From Myxococcaceae bacterium (lineage in GTDB: Bacteria; Myxococcota; Myxococcia; Myxococcales; Myxococcaceae), in the NCBI GenBank assembly GCA_016793095.1, contig JAEUJQ010000005.1, positions 62,001 to 126,000 of the forward strand: DNA of 64,000 nucleotides, read 5' to 3'. Positions 34,242 to 42,270 of the stretch are shown here, piece by piece. Each line of letters starts with the position of its first letter. The first letter of the stretch is position 1. The position numbers and the translations under genes were made by a program. Below the pieces are notes generated by a model. The model was not told the DNA's origin. It saw only the letters and a list, made by a program, of their open reading frames with translations, and made no database searches.

Positions 34242-35239
34242 GCCGAGTCGACGACGATCGCCAGGCAGCCCGAGCGGCCGAACGCCAGATGGAGGCGCGC
34301 CGCAACGAGGAGCTGCAGAAGAACAAGAAGTCCACCGAGCAGTCGACCTTCAAGAAGCTGGTCGGACAGCAGCAGACCCAGGCCCAGGTCCACCAGCAGA
34401 AGGCCGCCGAGAAGGAGGCCGATCTCGGCAAGAGCGTGATCGCGTCGCTCCTGGAGGGGGCCGAGGCGAAGCAGGCCGACGAGGCGAAGGGCAAGCACCA
34501 GAACGCGAACACCTTCACCTCGAAGCTGAAGTCGAAGACGGCGGGGGAGGACGTGGCGCAGACGACCCGCCACGAGGGCGAGCACTCGCAGAAGGTGAGC
34601 GAGGGCAGCCAGCAGGTCGATCAGCAGGGCTCGAAGCAGGTGCAGTCCGACAAGGGCAACACGGCGCGCGCCCTCGACGAGCGCAAGGCCGACGCGAAGA
34701 ACACCCGCGAGGCGCTGTCCGAGAAGGGTGAGGCTTCCGATCTCAACGCCACCAACGCCGCGGGAGGCGCCGGCGGAGCGCGGGGTGAGAAGGGTGAGCT
34801 CAAGGCCGACGCCGACAAGGGCGGAGGCGGGCAGGGTGGGTCAGGCCAGAAGGACGGCAAGGACTCGCCGGCCATGCAGCCTGGCTTCCGCTTCAACCCC
34901 GCGCTCATGGCCCCGGTGCCGGTCGCCAAGCAGAAGGACGTCTCGGGCTCAGAGCGCCTGCGCAAGGTGGCCAACGAGCTCGCTCAGAAGATCGTCGAGC
35001 GGGTGCGAGTCGGCACGAACGCGGCGGGGAAGATCGAGTTCCAGATCGACCTGCGCTCCGATGTGCTCAAGGGCTTGTCGGTGAAGGTGTCGAGCCAGAA
35101 CGGCAAGATCAAGGCCGTCTTCCAGGGCTCTGACAAAGACGTGCTGAAGATGATCGAGGAGCAGAAGGAAGCCCTCACCCAGGCGCTCGCGTCGCGTGGC
35201 CTGTCGCTCGAGGACTTCAAGGTCGAGGGCCGCCCGTGA
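34238..35239 (+). CDS. FliK/SctP-like ruler or substrate-switch protein
   Basis: 333 residues. Residues 1-240 are Gln/Lys/Glu/Gly-rich and disordered, as in length-control rulers. The C-terminal 90 residues resemble the FliK hook domain: 'IVERVRVGTNAAGKIEFQIDL', 'LKGLSVKVSSQNGKIKAVFQGS', 'ALTQALASRGLSLEDFKVE' (strand-strand-helix with L...L...G....V). Such proteins set needle or hook length and switch SctU specificity. Placement between SctO and SctQ matches yscO-P-Q and fliJ-K. GTG of sctQ overlaps its stop. Confidence 0.75.
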   Translation: MSRVDDDRQAARAAERQMEARRNEELQKNKKSTEQSTFKKLVGQQQTQAQVHQQKAAEKEADLGKSVIASLLEGAEAKQADEAKGKHQNANTFTSKLKSKTAGEDVAQTTRHEGEHSQKVSEGSQQVDQQGSKQVQSDKGNTARALDERKADAKNTREALSEKGEASDLNATNAAGGAGGARGEKGELKADADKGGGGQGGSGQKDGKDSPAMQPGFRFNPALMAPVPVAKQKDVSGSERLRKVANELAQKIVERVRVGTNAAGKIEFQIDLRSDVLKGLSVKVSSQNGKIKAVFQGSDKDVLKMIEEQKEALTQALASRGLSLEDFKVEGRP

Positions 35240-36669
35240 GCGAGAAGGGCGACCGGACGATGATGATCGACGTCTCGAAGATCCGGCAGAAGCCGCCGGC
35301 TTCGGGTACTCAGACGAAGCGGCCGGCGGCGCCCCCACCGCCGCCTCCTCCGGCGCGCGCTCCCGCGAGAGACTGGCAGCCGTTCTCGTTCGCGAACCTC
35401 GAGAAGCTGACGAAGACCCACGGGCGGCTCGCGCGCAACCTCGAGTGGATGTTGCCGAACGTGCGCTCCACCGGCGAGGTGAGCGAGTCGGTCAAGAAGC
35501 GGCTGTCGGAGATGCTGGACGAGAAGATCTCGCTCCAGGCCGAGTACCTGCACTTCATTCACCCGTCGAAGCTGCGCCGCTACGTGGGCGATCCCACCTT
35601 CCTCGGCGTGCTGGCGCCGATCCCCAACAAGGCGCGAGGCCTGCTCGAGGTGGACATCGGGCTCGCGCACTGGGCCATCGACACGCTGCTCGGCGGTACC
35701 GGCGAGGCGGTCGGCTTGCGGCCGCTGACGGACATCGAAGAAGGCGTGATGACCTTCGTCGTCCTCGAGACGCTCAAGGCGCTGGCGCCGAGCCTCGACA
35801 GCGCGCTGCCCAAGCTGCGCCTCGAGACCATCGCGCCCTCGCTCGACGCCGCGCTGGGCGTGCTGCAGGAAGAGGAGACGCTGGCCGTCGTCCAGCTGAA
35901 GGCGATCTTCGGTGGCCACACGGGCTACGTGCGCCTCTTCATCCCCGAGAGCGTGCTGGCGGTGGCCGAGCCCGCGCCCGACGCTCCGGTGCGCCGCCAA
36001 CGCCGCGCCGCCGACGCGGTCGCGCACGCGACGCGGCTGTCGAACGTGAAGGTGTGGCTGCGCGCCGAGATCGGTCAGGTGGAGATCTCGGCGGGGGACC
36101 TCGCGCAGCTCCGCGAGCGCGACGTGGTGCTCGTCGATGGCCTGTCGGCGCGACCTGACAAGCACGAGGGCGGCACGGCGCGGCTCAAGCTCGGCCTCGG
36201 GCGGACGGGCTTCGTGGCGGCCGACATCGCCATCGACTCCGATCGCTACGTCGCCACGGTGACGGGGATCCACGTTGGAGAGCCCCCACCCCCGGGCCAG
36301 CCGATCGAAGGTGGCGAAGAGCAGCCCGCTGCGGAAGCGGCCGAGGGCGAGCCCCAGGAGCCCCCGGCCCTGGGCGAAGGGCCCGACGAGTCAACCAACC
36401 CGGGAGCCGAGAGGGCGAACATGGAAGAAGGCCAGGCAGAGGGGGCCGATCTGCTCAACGACGTGCCGTTGCAGATCGCGGTGGAGGTGGGGCGGCTGCC
36501 GATCTCCGCCGAGGACGTGGTGGGGCTCAAGGTGGGCCACGTGTTCGATCTCAACCGACAGGTGGGCGAGCCGCTCGATCTGTCGGTGAACGGCAAGGTG
36601 GTCGCGCGGGGCGAGCTGGTCGAGATCGAGGGCAACCTCGGCATTCGCATCGTCTCGCTCGCGGGCTGA
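35236..36669 (+). CDS. sctQ: T3SS C-ring/sorting-platform protein SctQ, FliM-FliN-like
   Basis: 477 residues, GTG start overlapping the previous TGA. After a basic proline-rich N-tail (PPPPPPP at 33-39) comes a FliM-like middle domain with 'LLGGTGEAVGLRPLTDIEEGV' at about 151-171, which is the FliM GG...R.LT.IE signature. Two SpoA domains follow, about 268-345 and 405-477 ('VPLQIAVEVGRLPISAEDV', 'LVEIEGNLGIRIVSL'). It thus joins FliM-like and FliN-like parts in one chain, forming the cytosolic platform that receives chaperone-substrate complexes. Retention of the FliM-type middle motif is unusual for injectisome SctQ. Confidence 0.88.
   Translation: MSEKGDRTMMIDVSKIRQKPPASGTQTKRPAAPPPPPPPARAPARDWQPFSFANLEKLTKTHGRLARNLEWMLPNVRSTGEVSESVKKRLSEMLDEKISLQAEYLHFIHPSKLRRYVGDPTFLGVLAPIPNKARGLLEVDIGLAHWAIDTLLGGTGEAVGLRPLTDIEEGVMTFVVLETLKALAPSLDSALPKLRLETIAPSLDAALGVLQEEETLAVVQLKAIFGGHTGYVRLFIPESVLAVAEPAPDAPVRRQRRAADAVAHATRLSNVKVWLRAEIGQVEISAGDLAQLRERDVVLVDGLSARPDKHEGGTARLKLGLGRTGFVAADIAIDSDRYVATVTGIHVGEPPPPGQPIEGGEEQPAAEAAEGEPQEPPALGEGPDESTNPGAERANMEEGQAEGADLLNDVPLQIAVEVGRLPISAEDVVGLKVGHVFDLNRQVGEPLDLSVNGKVVARGELVEIEGNLGIRIVSLAG
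36409..36669 (+). promoter_or_regulatory. Internal ribosome site and start for a short SctQ-C product
   Basis: GAGAGGG (36409-36415) lies 5 nt before an in-frame ATG at 36421 (codon 396 of sctQ). Initiation there would give an 82-residue protein holding only the second SpoA domain. Known SctQ genes of Yersinia, Salmonella and Shigella make such a short form, which assembles with full-length SctQ. Confidence 0.55.
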
Positions 36670-36670
36670 C

Positions 36671-37222
36671 ATGGCGCGCTGGCTGTCGCTCACTCTGGCG
36701 TTGCAGGCGGTGATCGCCTTCGCCGATGGCGGTTCGCCGACCCAGGACGCCGGCGGCGTTGACGTGGCGGCGCTGATCCAGCCGGGGCTCGCCGAGGAGC
36801 CGCAGATCCCCGTGTCGGAGCCGCCTGAGCTGCTCAAGGACACCGAGCTCGACCTCGGGTGGTCGCTGGTGAAGACCTTCGTGGTGCTGGGGCTGGTGGT
36901 CGCGATCGCCTGGCTCACGCTCAACGTCGGGTTGCGGAAGCTGCTCGGGGTGGGGGCGCCGGGCCGGCTCGGCATCATCTCGGTGCTCGAGCGGGTGCCG
37001 CTCGATCAGAAGCGCACGCTGTATGTGGTGCGCGCCGGAGACGAGGTGTTGCTGCTGGGGGCCAGCGATCTGTCGGTGAACTTCCTCTCGCGGCTCGACC
37101 CGAAGCTCGCCGAGGCGGCGACGCCCAGACCTGCCGCCACGCCCGGCCCCGTCACGCTCAGCCCGTTCTTGCAGAAACTGCTGGGGAAGAAGGATGCTCC
37201 GCCTCCTCCTCCAGCCACCTGA
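36671..37222 (+). CDS. fliO: FliO-like export-gate assembly protein
   Basis: 183 residues. Signal-like N-terminus, a periplasmic stretch, one TM (about 62-85, 'SLVKTFVVLGLVVAIAWLTLNVG'), then the FliO cytosolic domain: 'LGIISVLERVPLDQKRTLYVV', 'AGDEVLLLGASDLSVNFLSRL'. FliO helps assemble the FliP (SctR) ring and is normally found in flagellar, not injectisome, loci. It sits immediately before sctR as in fliO-fliP operons, overlapping no gene but ending 13 nt before ATG 37236. Confidence 0.85.
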   Translation: MARWLSLTLALQAVIAFADGGSPTQDAGGVDVAALIQPGLAEEPQIPVSEPPELLKDTELDLGWSLVKTFVVLGLVVAIAWLTLNVGLRKLLGVGAPGRLGIISVLERVPLDQKRTLYVVRAGDEVLLLGASDLSVNFLSRLDPKLAEAATPRPAATPGPVTLSPFLQKLLGKKDAPPPPPAT

Positions 37223-37235
37223 CTGGACTCTTCGC

Positions 37236-38018
37236 ATGACGCGACGCCTGCCCTCCTCGATTCTCTTCGCTTCGGTGCTGCTGGCGCCGGCCCTCGCGTT
37301 CGCGAAGAAGGGCACCGACGTCGTCCAGGCAACTGGCGCGACCGAGGTGTCGTTCGCGAACCGGCCGCTGGTGCTGATGATCACCCTCGGCGCGCTCGGG
37401 TTCGCGCCCTTCGTGCTGATGATGGTGACGAGCTTCGTGAAGATCTCGGTGGTGCTGTCGGTGGTGCGCTCGGCGCTCGGGACTCAGCAGATCCCGCCGA
37501 CGCAGGTGATCACGGGCCTCGCCATCATCCTCACCGTCTACATCATGGCGCCCGTCGGTCAGGAGATGTTCAAGGCCGCCGACACCGGCGAGGTGGCGGA
37601 GGGACGAGGGCTGCTCGACGCGAAGAACGTGGACACCCTGCTCAACGCGGCGAACCGGGCGAAAGAGCCCCTGCGGAACTTCCTCATCAAGAAGGTCACG
37701 CGGAAGGATCGCACGCTGTTCTACGGCCTCGCGCTCAAGCTCCGGAAGGCGGAGGACCGCGGGGGGATCACCGAGAACGACTTCCTCATCCTCGTCCCCG
37801 CGTTCGTGGTCTCGGAGCTGAAGGAGGCCTTTCAGATCGGCTTCCTGCTCTTCGTGCCCTTCCTCGTCATCGACATGGTGGTGGCGAACATTTTGCTCGC
37901 GCTTGGCATGCAGATGTTGTCACCGACCACCATCTCGATGCCGTTCAAGCTGCTGCTCTTCGTGCTCGTGGACGGGTGGTACCTGATCGCGAAGGGCCTG
38001 GTCGTCGGCTACCTGTGA
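37236..38018 (+). CDS. sctR: Export-gate protein SctR (FliP family)
   Basis: 260 residues from ATG 37236, with a cleavable-looking signal peptide (MTRRLPSSILFASVLLAPALAFA), a FliP-like trait, since injectisome SctR usually lacks one. Core motifs: 'FAPFVLMMVTSFVKISVVLSVVRSALGTQQIPP' (about 45-80), 'ILVPAFVVSELKEAFQIGFLLFVPFLVIDMVV' and 'MQMLSPTTISMPFKLLLFVLVDGW'. Five copies form the helical export gate with SctS and SctT. Part of an unbroken fliO-R-S-T-U run. Confidence 0.93.
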   Translation: MTRRLPSSILFASVLLAPALAFAKKGTDVVQATGATEVSFANRPLVLMITLGALGFAPFVLMMVTSFVKISVVLSVVRSALGTQQIPPTQVITGLAIILTVYIMAPVGQEMFKAADTGEVAEGRGLLDAKNVDTLLNAANRAKEPLRNFLIKKVTRKDRTLFYGLALKLRKAEDRGGITENDFLILVPAFVVSELKEAFQIGFLLFVPFLVIDMVVANILLALGMQMLSPTTISMPFKLLLFVLVDGWYLIAKGLVVGYL

Positions 38019-38028
38019 AGGAGGCAAC

Positions 38029-38295
38029 GTGCACCAACTCACCTATGTCACGCAGCAGGCGCTGATCCTGGTGCTGGTGGCCTCCGGACCGCCCATCATC
38101 ATGAGCCTGATCGTCGGGTTCGCGGTCTCCGTGTTTCAGGCGGCGACGCAGATCCAGGAACAGACGCTCTCGTTCGCGCCCAAGCTCGTCATCGTCTTCG
38201 GCGTGCTGGGCCTCGCCGGCCCGTGGCTCGGCTATCAGCTGCTGCGCTTCACCTTCAACATCTTCGACCGCTTCCCGGCGCTGATCGCGCACTAG
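38029..38295 (+). CDS. sctS: Export-gate protein SctS (FliQ family)
   Basis: 88 residues, GTG start with AGGAGG before it. Two TM helices ('ALILVLVASGPPIIMSLIVGFAVSVFQAATQI', about 12-43, and 'LVIVFGVLGLAGPWLGYQLLRF') separated by 'QEQTLSFAPK', the FliQ hallmark. It forms the gate with SctR and SctT. The stop is 2 nt before sctT. Confidence 0.93.
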   Translation: MHQLTYVTQQALILVLVASGPPIIMSLIVGFAVSVFQAATQIQEQTLSFAPKLVIVFGVLGLAGPWLGYQLLRFTFNIFDRFPALIAH

Positions 38296-38297
38296 CC

Positions 38298-39131
38298 ATG
38301 GACAACATGCAGGACCTGCTCCTCGAGGTGAGGAACCAGCTCGGCATTCAGCACGACCTCACGCAGGTGATGCTCGGGTTCGCGCTGCTGATGGGGCGGG
38401 TCATGCCGGTGATCATGCTCACGCCGTTCCTTGGCGGAGAGAGCGTGCCGTCGGAGGTGAGGCTCGGCCTCGGGGTGCTGATGGGCCTCGTGCTCTACCC
38501 GCTGTTGATGGAGCAGACCCAGGCGGTGCCCGTGTCTCCGCTCATCTTCATCGGGCTCATGCTGAAGGAGCTGTTCATCGGGCTGGCGCTGACGATGTGC
38601 GTGAACATCATCTTCGACGCGGCGAACGTCGCCGGTGGGCTGGTGGACATCATGTCGGGCACCAACCAGGCGCAGCTCATGGTGCCGCAGATCGGCTCGC
38701 AGGTGACGCTGTTCGCGAACCTGAACCTGCAGCTCACCGTCGTCACCTTCCTCACGCTCAATGGCCACCACCTGGTGATCCAGTCGTTCGCCGAGAGCCT
38801 CTCGCTCATCCGCCTCGATCAGCTGCCCAACTTCGGGCGCGGGCTGTGGCCCTTCTTCGACACGCTCATGCGGATCTCCGGTGACATGCTGCGCATCGCC
38901 CTCGCGCTGGCGTCGCCGGTGTTGCTCGCGACCTTCCTGACGGATCTCGCGCTGGGCATGATCAACCGCGTCGCGCCCCAGGTGCAGGTCTTCTTCGTCG
39001 CCATGCAGATCAAGCCCGCGGTCACCATTCTGATCATGTTCACGGCGATGCACCTCATCCTGAACCGCACGGTTGATGAGTTCGGGGTCATGTTCCGCTG
39101 GCTGAAGACGGCCATGCTCTTGTTGTCGTGA
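38298..39131 (+). CDS. sctT: Export-gate protein SctT (FliR family)
   Basis: 277 residues with about seven hydrophobic segments. Family marks: 'FALLMGRVMPVIMLTPFLGGESVPSEVRLGLG' (about 28-60), 'LMLKELFIGLALTMCVNIIFDAANVAGGLVD', 'TFLTLNGHHLVIQSFAESL', and 'LASPVLLATFLTDLALGMINRVAPQVQVF'. One copy caps the SctR-SctS spiral. The ATG at 38298 follows the SctS TAG directly. Confidence 0.93.
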   Translation: MDNMQDLLLEVRNQLGIQHDLTQVMLGFALLMGRVMPVIMLTPFLGGESVPSEVRLGLGVLMGLVLYPLLMEQTQAVPVSPLIFIGLMLKELFIGLALTMCVNIIFDAANVAGGLVDIMSGTNQAQLMVPQIGSQVTLFANLNLQLTVVTFLTLNGHHLVIQSFAESLSLIRLDQLPNFGRGLWPFFDTLMRISGDMLRIALALASPVLLATFLTDLALGMINRVAPQVQVFFVAMQIKPAVTILIMFTAMHLILNRTVDEFGVMFRWLKTAMLLLS

Positions 39132-39144
39132 TCGGACCGGCGCC

Positions 39145-40212
39145 ATGTCCGACGACAAGACGGAAGAACCCACCCAGAAGAAGCTCGACGACGCCCGCAA
39201 AGAGGGGAACGTCTGGAAGTCGAAGGACCTGTCGGGGGTGATGGCCTTCGCGGTGGCGATGGGCGTGGTGAAGGCGACGTGGAGCACCGTGGAGGAGCGC
39301 GTCACCATGCTCTTTCACTTCACGTTCGATCACATCGCCCACCCGCAGGCGCTCAACGTGGCGATCGCGCACATGCTCTCGCTCGCTCTGACGACGCTGC
39401 TGGTGCTGTGCGTGCCGATCGCGTTCGCCGCCGCGGTCACCGGCGGAATGCTCGAGTTCCTGCAGGTCGGCCCGCTGCTGGCCCTCAAGGCGTTGATGCC
39501 GAAGTTCTCGAAGCTGAACCCGCTCGCCGGTATCAAGAACATGTTCAGCAAGAAGCAGATCATCGAGCTCGCCAAGTCGATGGCGAAGCTCGGGGTCACC
39601 GGGTACGTCGTCTACGGTGTCGTGCGCGATGCCATGGCGCTGGTCGTCGCGACCATCGGCGGCGACGCGAACATGACGATGACGGTGCTGGGCGAGCTGG
39701 TCTCACGCGTCGTGATCAAGGTGACGATGCTCTTCATCGGCTTCGCCATCTTCGACGTGTGGTGGCAGCACAAGTCGTACATGAAGGATCAGATGATGTC
39801 GAAGGAGGACGTGAAGAAGGAATACAAGGAGAGCGAGGGCGATCCGCACCACAAGGCGCACCGCAAGCAGATGCACCAGGAGATCATGGAGGGCGCGCAG
39901 ATGGAGGCGGTGCAGGGCGCCGACGTGATCGTGACGAACCCCGATCACGTCGCGGTGGCGCTCAAGTACGACCGTGATCGGGACGGCGCTCCGCGGGTGA
40001 TTGCGAAGGGGCTCGACTTCAAGGCCGAGAAGATCAAGGCGATCGCGCGCGAGGCCGACGTGCCCATGCTGCGGAACATTCCCCTCGCGCACGCGCTGCT
40101 GCGCACGGACGTCAACCAGGAGATCCCTGAGGAGCTGTACGACGCGGTCGCCGAGGTCCTCAACTTCGTCTACCAGCTCAAGAACCCGCCCCCGGCGCCC
40201 GCCCGCGCTTAA
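39145..40212 (+). CDS. sctU: Export switch protein SctU (FlhB family), NPDH variant
   Basis: 355 residues. The start 'DDKTEEPTQKKLDDARKEGNV' is classic FlhB/YscU. Four TMs (about 30-205) precede the cytosolic switch domain. The autocleavage site is NPDH (265-268) in place of NPTH; Asn and Pro, which carry out the chemistry, are kept. Downstream 'VAVALKYDRDRDGAPRVIAKG' and 'EIPEELYDAVAEVLNFVYQL' are normal. Cleavage there switches export from early to late substrates. The next gene is a copy of this C-domain. Confidence 0.93.
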   Translation: MSDDKTEEPTQKKLDDARKEGNVWKSKDLSGVMAFAVAMGVVKATWSTVEERVTMLFHFTFDHIAHPQALNVAIAHMLSLALTTLLVLCVPIAFAAAVTGGMLEFLQVGPLLALKALMPKFSKLNPLAGIKNMFSKKQIIELAKSMAKLGVTGYVVYGVVRDAMALVVATIGGDANMTMTVLGELVSRVVIKVTMLFIGFAIFDVWWQHKSYMKDQMMSKEDVKKEYKESEGDPHHKAHRKQMHQEIMEGAQMEAVQGADVIVTNPDHVAVALKYDRDRDGAPRVIAKGLDFKAEKIKAIAREADVPMLRNIPLAHALLRTDVNQEIPEELYDAVAEVLNFVYQLKNPPPAPARA

Positions 40213-40244
40213 GCATTCAGGCCCGGCGATGGTAGGGTAGGGGC

Positions 40245-40520
40245 GTGGCCGAAGATCCCGACATGGCGATCGCCATCAAGTACGATCGCGAGAAGGACGG
40301 CGCCCCTCGCGTCATCGCGAAGGGCATGCGCCTCAAGGCCGAGAAGATCCGTGAGATCGCGAAGGCCGCTGGAGTGCCCTTCATGAAGAACACCACCCTC
40401 GCGGCCGCCCTCTACCGGGTGGACGTCGGCCAGGAGATCCCCGAGGAGCTGTACGACGCGGTCGCTGAGGTCTTGAACTTCGTGTACGCGCTGCAGCAGG
40501 AGCAGCAGGGGAAGAAGTGA
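40245..40520 (+). CDS. Free-standing SctU/FlhB C-domain paralogue (FlhX-like)
   Basis: 91 residues, GTG start. It matches the SctU C-domain over its length ('MAIAIKYDREKDGAPRVIAKG', 'EIPEELYDAVAEVLNFVYALQ') but starts right at the cleavage point with 'EDPDM' where SctU has 'TNPDH', so the cleaving Asn is absent. Small FlhB C-domain homologues (FlhX/YlqH) can replace the cleaved FlhB tail. It is very likely a local duplication of the 3' end of sctU. A TAGGGT box sits 6 nt before the GTG. Confidence 0.85.
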   Translation: MAEDPDMAIAIKYDREKDGAPRVIAKGMRLKAEKIREIAKAAGVPFMKNTTLAAALYRVDVGQEIPEELYDAVAEVLNFVYALQQEQQGKK

Positions 40521-40540
40521 CTCACCGGGGAGCCTGACGC

Positions 40541-41014
40541 ATGGCGAAGGTTGGACAACAGCCCAAAGCGCCGTTGTGGCCGTGGGGTGGCCCGCGGTCG
40601 GTTCGAGACAAGCTCGTCGACAAGACGCAGGTCGCCTCGAAGGCGCGGAAGAAGGGCGACCCCAAGAACCCGGCGCTGGCCTCCGCTGCGCTGCTCGACT
40701 TCATCGCGCCGGCGCACTCTGCCGAGGAGCTGCGCCTGCCGATGCCGCCCATGCCTTCGGGCCACGGCGGCGACACCGAGGGCTTCCTCGATCGTCCCTA
40801 CGTCTCGACCGTCGCCGAGCGCATGAGCGAGTACCGTCAGGCCGAGCTCGAGCGGGGAATGCAGGTGATCCGCGCCGCGCCCGAGCGCGTCGAGCGCCTC
40901 CGCTCGCTGCTGCAGCGAGAAGCCCAGATGCTCAACCTGGTGAACACCGTCGGCGACGCGATGGGCGAGGTGGAGAGGCGCCGCCGCGAAGAACAAGCCG
41001 AAGAGGCCTACTGA
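40541..41014 (+). CDS. Unknown helical protein of the T3SS-like locus
   Basis: 157 residues, unrecognised. A basic N-terminus ('KLVDKTQVASKARKKGDP') and a proline-rich middle ('LRLPMPPMPSGHGG') lead to a helical C-terminus ('VAERMSEYRQAELERGMQ', 'VNTVGDAMGEVERRRREEQAEE'). No signal or TM. It overlaps no gene and is 2 nt from the next ATG. It could be a gatekeeper, chaperone or secreted regulator; nothing decides. Confidence 0.6.
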   Translation: MAKVGQQPKAPLWPWGGPRSVRDKLVDKTQVASKARKKGDPKNPALASAALLDFIAPAHSAEELRLPMPPMPSGHGGDTEGFLDRPYVSTVAERMSEYRQAELERGMQVIRAAPERVERLRSLLQREAQMLNLVNTVGDAMGEVERRRREEQAEEAY

Positions 41015-41016
41015 TC

Positions 41017-41478
41017 ATGCCCCCGCCGCAGAACGATCAGCAGCTCCCCGCGCGGCTGCAGAAGTGGGCCGAGGGCAAGGCCACGCTCAAGGACGTGCGC
41101 GGGTACTCGGACGAGGAGCTCTATTCCATCGCCCGCATGGGGTATTTCTTCTTCTACCAGGGGAAGATCGAAGAAGCGCGGACCATCTTCCAGGGGCTGT
41201 ACGCGGTCAATCCCCTCGACCCCTATTTTGCAAAGGCGCTTGGCGTTGTGGAGATGGCGGCGGGCAACGCAGCTGGCGCCCTCGCCGCGTACGACGTCTG
41301 TCTCAAACTTTCCCCTCAAGATTCAGCCGCTTACGTTGGTCGAGCGGAGGTGAAGGTGGCCCAGGGGCAACGCGGCGGAGCGGTTGACGATCTCCGCCGT
41401 GCGGCTCAGCTCGTGGACGGCGATGATCCCCTGAAGGACAAGATCGGCGCGCTCTTACAGCGGCTCTCCAGAAGGTAA
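41017..41478 (+). CDS. LcrH/SycD-family TPR chaperone
   Basis: 153 residues with three TPRs in the LcrH/SycD arrangement: 'IARMGYFFFYQGKIEEARTIF', 'YAVNPLDPYFAKALGVVEMA', 'AGALAAYDVCLKLSPQDSAAY'. 'G-x-x-x-F-Y-x-G-K-x-x-x-A' and 'P-x-D-P-Y-F' are the class II T3SS chaperone marks. These bind the two translocator proteins in the cytosol. It sits 100 nt before the candidate secreted gene at 41579, the expected neighbour of a substrate. Confidence 0.8.
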   Translation: MPPPQNDQQLPARLQKWAEGKATLKDVRGYSDEELYSIARMGYFFFYQGKIEEARTIFQGLYAVNPLDPYFAKALGVVEMAAGNAAGALAAYDVCLKLSPQDSAAYVGRAEVKVAQGQRGGAVDDLRRAAQLVDGDDPLKDKIGALLQRLSRR

Positions 41479-41499
41479 GAAAGAAGACTGTTCGATCAC

Positions 41500-41527
41500 G
41501 CAACTCAGAAGTGCGGGTCGAGATAAT
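41500..41527 (+). promoter_or_regulatory. Shared locus promoter motif, copy 3
   Basis: GCAACT (41500-41505), 16 nt, GATAAT (41522-41527), 51 nt before the gene at 41579, in an unusually AT-rich gap. Same boxes and spacing as at 26197 and 28701. Confidence 0.55.
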
Positions 41528-41578
41528 CTCCACATCAGCGCCGGGGAATACACCTCGGCTCACTCAGGGAGAAACACC

Positions 41579-42241
41579 ATGGCGTTCCTCAACAAGATCG
41601 GTAGCTTCATCAAGCCCCTCGCGACCAACCTCATCAAGAACATCGCGCCCAAGGTGACCAGCGCGCTGAAGGGCATCGCTGGGAACGTCATCAGCGACAT
41701 CTTCCAGAAGGGCACGGGCGCTCTCCAGGGTCTGCTCGGCAAGATCCCCCTGGCTGGCCCGCTCCTCTCCGGCCTCGTCGGCAAGTACGCCCCCGGCCTC
41801 GAGAACATCGCGAAGAACTTCGTCAACGGCGGCATCGACAAGCTGCTGAGCATGATCACTGGCGCGCCCACGCAGCGCCCGGTCCCCGGCACCAGCGCCA
41901 ACGTCACCACCCCGCCCCTCTCTGACCCGGGTCGCGCGGCCTCGATCGTTGCCAACTCGCCGGCTCCGCAGACCAGCTCGGCGGCTTCGACGGGCGGCTC
42001 GAGCGGCGCGGGCAGCACGGGCGGCGCTTCCTCCGGCATGCCGACCTACAACGGCAGCTTCCCCTCGTTCCCGAAGCCCCCGACCGACCCGAAGGACCTG
42101 GCGGCGCAGAACAAGTACCAGGAGGACATGTACGCGTTCCAGCACGCGCAGCAGACCATGAACACCTTCTGGACCACGATGCAGAACGCGCTGAAGTCGA
42201 TGGGCGAAGTGGCGATGGGCGCGGCCCGCAATCTCCGCTGA
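41579..42241 (+). CDS. Candidate secreted subunit or translocator of the T3SS-like locus
   Basis: 220 residues without signal peptide. Residues 1-95 are amphipathic and moderately hydrophobic helices ('GSFIKPLATNLIKNIAPK', 'ALQGLLGKIPLAGPLLSGLVG'), able to insert into membranes. A Ser/Gly/Thr/Pro linker (95-165) leads to a helical end ('YAFQHAQQTMNTFWTTMQNA', 'MGEVAMGAARNLR') resembling in layout the protein at 26302. Its position after an LcrH chaperone, private promoter motif, AGGGAG ribosome site and terminator point to an abundant exported protein such as a pore or filament component. No homologue recognised. Confidence 0.55.
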   Translation: MAFLNKIGSFIKPLATNLIKNIAPKVTSALKGIAGNVISDIFQKGTGALQGLLGKIPLAGPLLSGLVGKYAPGLENIAKNFVNGGIDKLLSMITGAPTQRPVPGTSANVTTPPLSDPGRAASIVANSPAPQTSSAASTGGSSGAGSTGGASSGMPTYNGSFPSFPKPPTDPKDLAAQNKYQEDMYAFQHAQQTMNTFWTTMQNALKSMGEVAMGAARNLR

Positions 42242-42270
42242 TGACAGCGGCATAAGCCTCGATACAATCG

